A DNA stretch of 64,000 bases from Amycolatopsis xylanica. Lineage in GTDB: Bacteria; Actinomycetota; Actinomycetes; Mycobacteriales; Pseudonocardiaceae. Shown in pieces: positions 53,241 to 61,700 of the stretch. Where the stretch lies: NCBI RefSeq assembly GCF_900107045.1, contig NZ_FNON01000001.1:310001-374000 (forward strand), read 5' to 3'. Under the pieces are notes generated by a model, which saw only the letters and a list, made by a program, of their open reading frames with translations, did not search any database and was not told the origin of the DNA. How positions within the stretch are numbered: position 1 is the stretch's first letter; the number at the start of each line of letters is the position of its first letter. The position numbers and the translations under genes are program-made.

Positions 53241-54890
53241 ATGTCGGGCAGTGTCGTAGCGTTCTATTCGTTCAAGGGTGGCGTAGGTCGCAGCTTCACA
53301 CTCGCCAATATCGCGGTGCTGCTGGCCCGCTGGGGTCACCGGGTCCTGTGCATAGACTGGGATTTGGAGGCGCCTGGTCTGCACCACTACTTCCGGCCGC
53401 TGATGAGCGCCGACCCTGCCGGCGGCGTGGTGGATCTCGTCGACGACTTCCTCGCCGACCGGATCTGGCCGGCCCGGCACACGACCCGGCTCACCGGAAT
53501 GGGCAAGCTCGACCTGATCGCGGCGGGCCGTGACGACCTCGCCTACCCCGGCCGGGTGCAGGCCATCGACTGGGACAGCTTGTACGACAAGGGATTCGGC
53601 GACTATCTCGAACGATGCCGCGAGCAGTGGACGGCCGAGTACGACTTCATCCTGCTCGACAGCCGCACCGGCATCTCCGACGTCGGCGGCATCTGCACGG
53701 CTCACCTCCCTGACCGGCTCGTCGTGCTGTTCACGGCCAATGTCCAGAGCATGGACGGCGCGGTCTACATCGCCGAGCGCGCGGACGTGGCCCGCGACCG
53801 GATGCCGTACGACCGGCCCCGGCTGACGGTTCTGCCGGTGCTGTCCAGGTTCGACGCCCGCGACGAGTACGCCCGCGCCGACGAGTGGCGCCGCATCTGC
53901 CTCGACAAGACCAAGGGACTGTTCAGCAACTGGCTCGACCGCGACGTCCCGCCAGAGCTGATGTCCCGGCACCTGACGCTGCCTTACGTCTCCTACTGGA
54001 CTTTCGGCGAGGAACTCCCGGTCCGCGCGGAGCCGAACCCCACGGCCGACCAGATCAGCTACGCGCTGGAAACGGTCGCCGCGGTCATCGGCCATCATTT
54101 CGATCGCACGGATCTGCTCGCCCAGAACCGCGACGCGTACGTCGCGGCCGTCCGTGCCGAGAACCGCACCTTCACGCGCGAGATCCGGGTGAGCACTCCC
54201 CGGTCCACCTTGCAGGTCGCGAACGAGCTGGTGCGGCACCTGGAGACCGAGGGGGTCCACGCCGAGCTTTCGCTGTCCGGCGAGCGGACGTTGCTCGCCA
54301 AGACCGACGACGGGGCCAGGCACCTGTGCCTGATCGTCGACCAGGAGGTCAGCCGATGGCAGGCGGCGGAGGTCGAACTCTTCCTCCACCGGACGCTGGG
54401 GCAGGACCGAAGGCTCATCCCGGTGCTCACCGCCGGAACGGAACCCAACAGTTTGCCGGGCTATATCGGCAATCTGCGGTATTTGCGGCTCGGGCTCTCG
54501 CGTGGGCCAGCCGAAGTGGCGCGCGGTCTGGTCGAGCAGCTCACCGGTGTCGTCGGACTTGTCGACGCTGGCGATGTCGACCTTGTAACCCTCATGCGGC
54601 AGGTTTCGGCCGCGCGGCTGCGCCCGCGGCTGTGGGAACTCGTGGACGAGCTTGTCGAAGCGCTGACCAGCGCGGTCGGCGGGGGTGATGACGCACGGGC
54701 TCAGGAACTCGGCGCGGACCTGACGCTCGCGATCCGGCGTCGTGCCACGGAGAACGGCAGCGATCAGCACGTCGGCGTGCCACCGCACACCCAGGAGGCG
54801 ATCGAGTGGGTTGAACGGTTCCTCGGCAGCCGGCACCAATTCAAGGGAAATCTCCGGGATCAGACCCGGGCGGGAGAGGATCTCGGATGA
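53241..54890 (+). CDS. ParA/MinD-like ATPase with C-terminal extension (TIR partner)
   Basis: 549 residues. N-terminal SIMIBI ATPase: FYSFKGGVGRS (12-18) keeps the first deviant Lys but has Arg for the P-loop Lys, as seen in the KGGVGRS subgroup that accompanies TIR genes; then IDWDLEAPGLHHYF and Walker B DFILLDSRTGISD. From about 330 a second region follows (RSTLQVANELVRHLETEGVHAELSLSG, HLCLIVDQEVSRWQAAEVELFLHRTLG), which may be a receptor or effector-binding domain. Its stop overlaps the next gene (ATGA). Probably links sensing to the effector. Confidence 0.86.
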   Translation: MSGSVVAFYSFKGGVGRSFTLANIAVLLARWGHRVLCIDWDLEAPGLHHYFRPLMSADPAGGVVDLVDDFLADRIWPARHTTRLTGMGKLDLIAAGRDDLAYPGRVQAIDWDSLYDKGFGDYLERCREQWTAEYDFILLDSRTGISDVGGICTAHLPDRLVVLFTANVQSMDGAVYIAERADVARDRMPYDRPRLTVLPVLSRFDARDEYARADEWRRICLDKTKGLFSNWLDRDVPPELMSRHLTLPYVSYWTFGEELPVRAEPNPTADQISYALETVAAVIGHHFDRTDLLAQNRDAYVAAVRAENRTFTREIRVSTPRSTLQVANELVRHLETEGVHAELSLSGERTLLAKTDDGARHLCLIVDQEVSRWQAAEVELFLHRTLGQDRRLIPVLTAGTEPNSLPGYIGNLRYLRLGLSRGPAEVARGLVEQLTGVVGLVDAGDVDLVTLMRQVSAARLRPRLWELVDELVEALTSAVGGGDDARAQELGADLTLAIRRRATENGSDQHVGVPPHTQEAIEWVERFLGSRHQFKGNLRDQTRAGEDLG

Positions 54891-55528
54891 CGGATCGATT
54901 GGGACACAAGCAGACCGCGGCGCTGTTCACGCTCATGGTGCTCGCCCGCGAGGTGGACAACCTCGAGCTGGAGTCCATTGTGGGCTTCCGGCTCGACGGC
55001 AAGGAACGCAGGCAGCTGAACGAGCTTGGCCTCGTCGACAGCCGGAAGCGCGGTCGTCCGTTGGCGCACGAGCTGACCGACCGGGGCTGGGCTTGGTGCG
55101 AGGATGAGATGCGCGCCGGTGAACCGGCGCCTTCATCTGTGCGCAGCACACTGGTGAGTGCGCTCTATGTATTGCTTAGTGGGCTGGAAAGCTATATGCA
55201 GCGCGAAAAGCTGCACCTGTCCGATCTCTTCGCGCCCGAAGTGGACACGCCGAAGGCGACTCCCGAGGACGTCGAAAGCCAGATCCGTGCCGCCTACCGC
55301 AAGCTCGCGGGTGCGCCACGTGACTGGGTGGGGCTGGCTGAACTGAGGCCGCTCCTCGGCGGCACGCCCGCCGAAGCCGTCGACGCCATGCTCAGACAGC
55401 TGAGCCGGTCGGGGCAGGCGCACCTGGTGCCCGAGTCCAACCGGAAGACGCTCACGGCCGCCGACCGCGAGGCGGCGATCCGCATCGGCGGTGAGGATAA
55501 CCACCTGCTCTCCATCGAGGCGTCATGA
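54887..55528 (+). CDS. Winged-helix-like small protein of the defence operon
   Basis: 213 residues, not assigned to a family. The N-terminal half looks like a winged helix (KQTAALFTLMVLAREVDNLELESIV ... LNELGLVDSRKRGRPLAHELTDRGWAW). The C-terminal half repeats the theme (DWVGLAELRPLLGGTPAEAVDAMLRQLSRSGQAHLVPESN). May bind DNA or bridge ParA and HerA subunits. It overlaps both neighbours by 4 bp, so it is surely part of the operon. Confidence 0.7.
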   Translation: MTDRLGHKQTAALFTLMVLAREVDNLELESIVGFRLDGKERRQLNELGLVDSRKRGRPLAHELTDRGWAWCEDEMRAGEPAPSSVRSTLVSALYVLLSGLESYMQREKLHLSDLFAPEVDTPKATPEDVESQIRAAYRKLAGAPRDWVGLAELRPLLGGTPAEAVDAMLRQLSRSGQAHLVPESNRKTLTAADREAAIRIGGEDNHLLSIEAS

Positions 55529-58500
55529 TGGACCAGCTGACCGCGCTGTCGAACCTGCGCTTCGACTGGGCCGACACCCCCGACCACGTCTGGCGTGACT
55601 CGCCGTATCACGTCGCCGGCCTGCATGCCGACGTCGCGGCTGAAGTCGACAAGGGGATCCGGGACGCCGCGGCCAGTGACGGTCCGAGCCCGATCGGCCT
55701 TGTGCTGCAAGGAAAAAAGGGTGTCGGCAAGACGCACCTGCTCGGGCTCGTTCGTCGGCAGGTGTACCAGGCCCGTGGGTACTTCTTCCTTGACGACCTC
55801 ACCGCGGGTGACGCGTTCTGGGAGAACACCGCCGAGGCGATGCGCGGTGGCCTGTCCCGTGTTGACGAGTCAGGGGCGACCCAGCTGACGAGCTTCCTGC
55901 GGCGGGTCTGCCTGCGTGCCGGGATCGACGCGAAGTCCACCGAAAGAATCCTCAATGGACGGAGGTTGACCAAAGAGGATCTCGATAAGTTCCTCAAAGG
56001 ACTACGCGGGATCGACCGTCAGGTCGCGACCGAGTGCGCCGACACCGCGCGGGCGATGGTGCTCTACGGCAGTGAGGACACGACGACCAGCTACATCGGT
56101 GACGACTACCTCGGCGGCTTCGAGGAGTCGAAGGCGGGCGACCGGGGCAAGTGGGGAATCCGGCCGCAGCCAAAGCCCGCGCTGGCGACCGTGCGGGAGA
56201 TCAGCAAGCTGCTGGCGTTGACCGGGCCGGTGGTAGTTGCCGTCGACCAGCTCGACACGTTGATCGCGCGCTCCGATCTGAGCACGAAAGAAATCGGGAC
56301 GATCTCCGAAAGCGACCGGCTCGTCGGGCAAATCGCGGACGGCTTAATGCGATTGCGTGAGGTGACCCGCCGGACGGTGACGGTGCTCGCGTGCCTGCCC
56401 AACACCTGGATGCAGATCAAGTCCAAGGCTGCCGACACGGTGCCAGACCGCTTCCGCGAGCACCTGACGTTGGGCCGCGTCACCGACGCCGGACTCGGTC
56501 GCGAGCTGATCGCGAAACGGCTCGGCGCCGCGTATAAGGAGATGGGCTTTGTTCCGCCGCACCCGACTTGGCCCGTAGCGCCGGAGGCGTTCGACGGAGA
56601 CTGGGACGAGTGGACACCGCGTGAGCTGCTGAAGCGCGTCAGCGCGCATATCGACCAGTGCGTGCGCACCGGCCAGATCCGTGAGCTGACCACTTTCGAC
56701 GATCAGGTGGCCGCCAAGGTCGTCACACCGCAGCCCGAGCTGAAGCCGGACCGTTTCGCGGAGCTGGATGCGCGGTTCAAGGAGCTGTGCGCGGAAGCGG
56801 ACGTCGCGGCATTGCTCGACGTGCATACGGAGGACAAGGTCATGCCTGGCCTGCTGGCCGCCGCATTGCGCGGCTGGATCACCGAGGTCGGCAATGACAA
56901 CCTGGAGTGGGCTTGGGCCGCTCGCAATGAGCGAAACGAACTGCACGCCTGGCTCACCTGTACCCTCGACGAAGCTTCGGACCTCGAAGAACACTGGGCA
57001 TTCAGGGTGATCTTCGCGCCCCATCACCTCGCTGTGCTGCATCGCCTTCGCAAGGCGCGGTCTGCGGCGGGCTTGCGTCAGGGCGCCGACAACCGGCACC
57101 TGATCCTGCTCCGCAACTTGCCGTGGTCGCCTGGGCCGAAAACCCAATCTGAACTCGAATCATTTAAAGCCGCTGGTGGACAGCACTTCGAGCTGGCGGA
57201 ATCGGATGCCCGCACGTTCTGGGCACTGGACAGGATGTTCGCTGAGGCTCCCGCCGGGCTGCACGAGTGGCTGGTGGTACGGCGCCATGCACGTCAGTCG
57301 AAGTTGTTGTCGGCCGTGTTGCCGGACGGAGTCCCGCAGCGGCTCGGCGAACCACCGGAGCAGGCCACCGAACCACCGGAGCGGGCCGTCACCGAGGAGG
57401 AGATCACACACCTGCCGCCATCCGTCGAAGGCGAGATCACACTCGGCGCGCTGGTCAAGGGCGGCGGCCCAATACGGATCGAACTGGCCGCGTTGCGCAA
57501 GCACGCCGCGGTGTTCGCGGGCTCGGGCTCCGGAAAGACCGTGCTGCTCAGGCGAATCATCGAAGAGTGCGCCTTGCTGGGCGTCTCCACGATCGTGCTC
57601 GACCCGAACAACGACCTCGCGCGGCTCGGCGACGCCTGGCCGGAGGAGCCCGAGGCGTGGGGACCCGACGACGCGCACAAGGCCAAGCGGTACCTCGCCG
57701 AAACAGACGTCGTCGTGTGGACACCCGGGCGCGCTTCCGGCAGGCCGCTGGCGTTCCAGCCGCTGCCGGACTTCGCGGGCGTGCTCGACGACGAGGACGA
57801 GTTCGCCGCGGCGGTCGAGGTGGCCGTGGCGACGCTGGCTCCGCAGGTGCGGCTGACCGGGACCACGGTCAAGACCAATATCGGGCTGGCGGTGCTGCGG
57901 CAGGCGGTCGTGCACCACGCGCGGACCGGGTCGCGGAGCCTGCCCGGGCTGATCGAGGTGCTCTCGGATCTGCCCGAAGGCGTGAGCACGCTCAACAACA
58001 GCGGGCGCGTCGCCGGGGATCTGGCCGAGGCGCTCAAGGCCGCGATGGTCAACGACCCGCTGCTGGCCGGTGGGGGAGAGCCCGTCGATCCCGGTGCTTT
58101 GCTCACCCCGAGTCCTGGCAAGCGCGCGCGGGTGTCCGTGATCAGCTTCATCGGGCTGCCCGCCGAGGAGCAGCGGCAGAACTTCGTCAACCAGCTGCAA
58201 ATGGAGCTTTTCGCCTGGGTCAAGCGGAATCCGGCCGGTGACAAGCCGCTGGGTGCGTTGTTCGTGATGGACGAAGCGCAGACACTCGCCGCTTCGGGGA
58301 CTCTCACGGCGAGTACGCGCAGCACGATCGTGCTGGCTTCTCAAGCGCGTAAGTACGGGCTTGGACTCCTGTTCGCCACTCAAGCGCCGAAGGGCTTGCA
58401 TAACCAGGTCGTCGGCAATGCCATGACCCAGTTCTTCGGAAGGCTTAACAGCCCGGCACAGATCGCGGCCGCCAACGACCTCGCCAGGGCGAAGGGCAGC

Positions 58501-58662
58501 CCTGTCGCCGATATCTCACGGCTGGAGCGGGCTCAGTTCTACGTGGCGAGCGAGGCTTTCGGGTTCCGGCAGGTCACCACGCCGTTGTGCCTGACGCATC
58601 ACCCGGCTAGTCCGCTGCGCGTCGAGGAGGTGATCGAGCGGGCTCAGCGCGAGAACCACTGA
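55525..58662 (+). CDS. Double-ATPase protein: AAA domain plus HerA/FtsK-like DNA translocase
   Basis: 1045 residues. N-terminal AAA module: Walker A G63-T70 (LQGKKGVGKTHLLGLV), Walker B VVVAVDQLDTL. The C-terminal half is HerA/DUF87-like: P-loop AGSGSGKTVLLRRIIEECALLG near 665, IVLDPNNDLARLGDAW, Walker B LGALFVMDEAQTLAAS near 910, VLASQARKYGLGLLFATQAPKGL and FFGRLNS. HerA proteins are ring translocases that feed DNA to nucleases. Stop is 38 bp before the helicase-nuclease gene, which may be its partner. Confidence 0.9.
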   Translation: MMDQLTALSNLRFDWADTPDHVWRDSPYHVAGLHADVAAEVDKGIRDAAASDGPSPIGLVLQGKKGVGKTHLLGLVRRQVYQARGYFFLDDLTAGDAFWENTAEAMRGGLSRVDESGATQLTSFLRRVCLRAGIDAKSTERILNGRRLTKEDLDKFLKGLRGIDRQVATECADTARAMVLYGSEDTTTSYIGDDYLGGFEESKAGDRGKWGIRPQPKPALATVREISKLLALTGPVVVAVDQLDTLIARSDLSTKEIGTISESDRLVGQIADGLMRLREVTRRTVTVLACLPNTWMQIKSKAADTVPDRFREHLTLGRVTDAGLGRELIAKRLGAAYKEMGFVPPHPTWPVAPEAFDGDWDEWTPRELLKRVSAHIDQCVRTGQIRELTTFDDQVAAKVVTPQPELKPDRFAELDARFKELCAEADVAALLDVHTEDKVMPGLLAAALRGWITEVGNDNLEWAWAARNERNELHAWLTCTLDEASDLEEHWAFRVIFAPHHLAVLHRLRKARSAAGLRQGADNRHLILLRNLPWSPGPKTQSELESFKAAGGQHFELAESDARTFWALDRMFAEAPAGLHEWLVVRRHARQSKLLSAVLPDGVPQRLGEPPEQATEPPERAVTEEEITHLPPSVEGEITLGALVKGGGPIRIELAALRKHAAVFAGSGSGKTVLLRRIIEECALLGVSTIVLDPNNDLARLGDAWPEEPEAWGPDDAHKAKRYLAETDVVVWTPGRASGRPLAFQPLPDFAGVLDDEDEFAAAVEVAVATLAPQVRLTGTTVKTNIGLAVLRQAVVHHARTGSRSLPGLIEVLSDLPEGVSTLNNSGRVAGDLAEALKAAMVNDPLLAGGGEPVDPGALLTPSPGKRARVSVISFIGLPAEEQRQNFVNQLQMELFAWVKRNPAGDKPLGALFVMDEAQTLAASGTLTASTRSTIVLASQARKYGLGLLFATQAPKGLHNQVVGNAMTQFFGRLNSPAQIAAANDLARAKGSPVADISRLERAQFYVASEAFGFRQVTTPLCLTHHPASPLRVEEVIERAQRENH

Positions 58663-58700
58663 GAGGACAGCGATCGGGTTTCAGAAGCTTGGGTGGTGGG

Positions 58701-61700
58701 ATGGATACGTCGTTGGCGGGCCGGGCGCGTCGGTTGTTCGAGTTCCTGCGGGGTGCGCAGCGGCTGAAGTCCAGCCCGGTGCGCTCGGTGGACGTCTATC
58801 AGCGTGAGGGTGAGGTGCTCTGGCTTTCCGATGTGCCCGAGCACCCGGCGATCACCGTGTCCGAGGACGGCGGCGACGGGCCGCTGCTGGCCGTCGAGCG
58901 GGTGATGGTGGCCGATCCGCCGGACCCGGGCGACGAGCTGGGCCGGTGGCTGACCGAGCCGCTCGACCAGCCGGACGAGGAGCCGTCGCTGCGCGAGCGC
59001 ATTGTCGAACCGTCCGATGAGGACAGTCCCAAGACGCTGGAACTGAGCGACTTCACCCGGATGCGGGCGCGCTACAGCAGCTGGTTCGCACGCTGGGAAT
59101 CGTGGGCGGACCAGGCCCGGATCGACCGCCCGGCGCGTGACCTCTACGGGAAGCTCCACCAGATCTACATCAAGTCGACGGAGAGCCCGGAGGACTTCGA
59201 ACTCATCGTCGGCACCGGTTGCTTGAGCTGGGAGCCGATCAAGCGGCATCTGCTCACCAGCGCCGTCGCGGTGCATTTCGACGACCGGACCGGGGTGCTG
59301 GAGGTCCGTGCCGTCGAGTCGAGCGAGCCGGTGCGGCTCGAACTGGACATGGTCGACCCGGGACTGATCACCGCGCCCGAAAAGATCAACGACATCCAGG
59401 CGGATGTCAAAGCTTATGAAGGACCGGCGCTCGACCGGGCCGCCACTGGCGACTTCGTCCGCAGGCTCGTGCACAGCCTCGATCCCGACGGCGAGTACCG
59501 CGACGAGAACGAGCACGCGCCCGCCGGCAGGCACGCGGTCGCCGCGTTCGCGCCCGCGCTCATCCTGCGCAGGCGCAACTACCAAGGCCTGATCGAAATC
59601 TTCGACACCATGCTCGCCCAGCTAGACCGGACCGGCGAGGTGCCGGACGGGCTGATCCCGCTGCTCGACCCCGACCACGTCCCGTCGGCGCCGCAGGCCG
59701 CGGGCGAAGGCGCGATCCTGAACGTCGACGGCGAGCCGTTCCTGCCGATGCCGGTCAACGACAAGCAGCTGTCGGTCATCAGGCGGGTCGACGTCCTCGC
59801 CCAGACGCTGGTGCAGGGGCCGCCCGGCACCGGCAAGACGCACACCGCCGCCGCGCTGATCGCCCATCTGCTCGCGCAGGGCAAGCGCGTGCTGGTCACC
59901 GCGCAGACCGACCGCGCGCTGCGCGAGGTTCGCGAGAAGCTGCCGGACGAGATCAAGCCGCTCGCCGTGGCCGTCGTCGGCACCTCACGTGAGGACATGG
60001 CCGACCTCAAGCTCGCCGTCCAGGAGATCGCGGCGGCCGCGAGCGACCACGACGCCGAGGCGAACGCCCAGGTCATCCGGGACCATCTCGCCACGATCGA
60101 CCGGCTGGCCCGCGAGCGCTCCAAGCTGCACAGCAGGCTGCTCGAAGCACGGGAACGCGAGGTCAGGGACCGCGAACACCAGGGTTACCGCGGCACGCTG
60201 TCGGCGATCGCCCAGCGGATCACCGCCGAACAGGATCAGTACGGCTGGCTCGAGCACGCCGCGGGTGAACCACCGCTGAGTGGCCGCGAGGCGACGGAAT
60301 GGCTCGGGTATCTGCTCGACTGCGGTCTCGAAGCCGACGAAGCGCAAGCCCGAAGCCGATTGATCGAGCTGGACCGGCTGCCCGACCCGGCTCGGTTCGC
60401 GCGGCTGGCCGCGGCCGAACGTGCCGCGCTGGAGCAGGCGCAACGTTTCGCCCGCGTCGTCAGGCACCCGGCATTCGCCGCTGTGGCGAGGCTGGAACCC
60501 GGTCAGCGCGGTGAGGTCCGGCAGCGGCTGCGCGAACTCGCCGCCGAAACGGAGCAGCTCGGCGGCCGCCCCGAGCAGTGGCTGGCCGACGCGCTGCGTG
60601 ACGTCCGATGTGGACGCGCGGAGCCGTGGCGAGCACGGGCCGCGACGATCGCGGATCTGGTGTCCACTTGCGACACTTCGGCGAACCGTGTCGGCCCGCT
60701 CGTCGAGGTTTCGGTGCGGGAAGGCGACATCGGCGGACAGGTCGCGCTGGCCACCGAGGTGCGCAGGTTCCTCGACGGCGGCGGGACGATCAAGACGCTG
60801 GCCGACGGCTCCCCGAAGATCGGCGCGTTCGCGCACAAGACCGTCAAGCAGGCACAGCCGCTCTTCGACGCGGTCAGGGTCGACGGTGTCGCGCCGACGT
60901 CGATCCCGCAGCTGGAGACGTTCATCGCGTGGGCCGAGGCGACCAAGGCACTGACCGCGCTGGACCGCGCGTGGCCGGAGAACACGGTCATCCCGGCGGA
61001 GGACACCGTGCAGGAACGGCTGCAATGGCACGTCACCGAACTCGCCCAGCTGCATCGGGTGCTCGCCCTCGCCGACCGGCTGACCGCCGAGGAGCAGCGG
61101 CTCCAGTGGCTGAAGCTCCCGCCGCCGAACTGGGCAGACCTCGCCGACGTCCGCTGGTACGCGGGTCTCGTGGACGCCGTGTCGGCACAGGAAGCCTTGG
61201 CAGCGGCCAGAAAGCCGCTCGGCGAGCTGGAGACGCTGATCGGTGAAGCGGCACAGTGGACGGACGCCGCGCGGTGCGTCGTGGACCTGCTGGGCGCGGT
61301 GCGGAGCCGCCGTCACGAGGAATTCGCCACCGCGCACCGGAAACTGGCCAGACTGTGGGAGGTGCGGCAGCAGGCCGCACGTCGCGATGACCTCGCCTCG
61401 CGGCTCGGTGATGTCGCGCCGGAGCTGTGTCGCGTGATCGAGGAAACCCGGCACGAAAGCGTTTGGCAGACCAGGATTCCGGGGTTCGCGGAAGCTTGGC
61501 GCTGGGCGGCCACCCGAGCCTGGGTGACCGAGTTGGACGCGATCGACGTGAACGCGGTGCAGTCCCAGATCAGCGGCATCGAGCGGAGCCTCCGGAAGGA
61601 GGTCGAGGCCGTCGCGGCCTGCCGGGCCTGGGACCACGCCGCGTCCCCGGACCGGCTCAGCGGCACCGCGCGCGCCGACCTGACCCAGTACGCGCAGCTG

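Noticed and set aside
53067..54839. 590-codon minus-strand frame over the ParA-like gene
   Set aside because: Shadow of a well-supported plus-strand ATPase gene in a tight operon.
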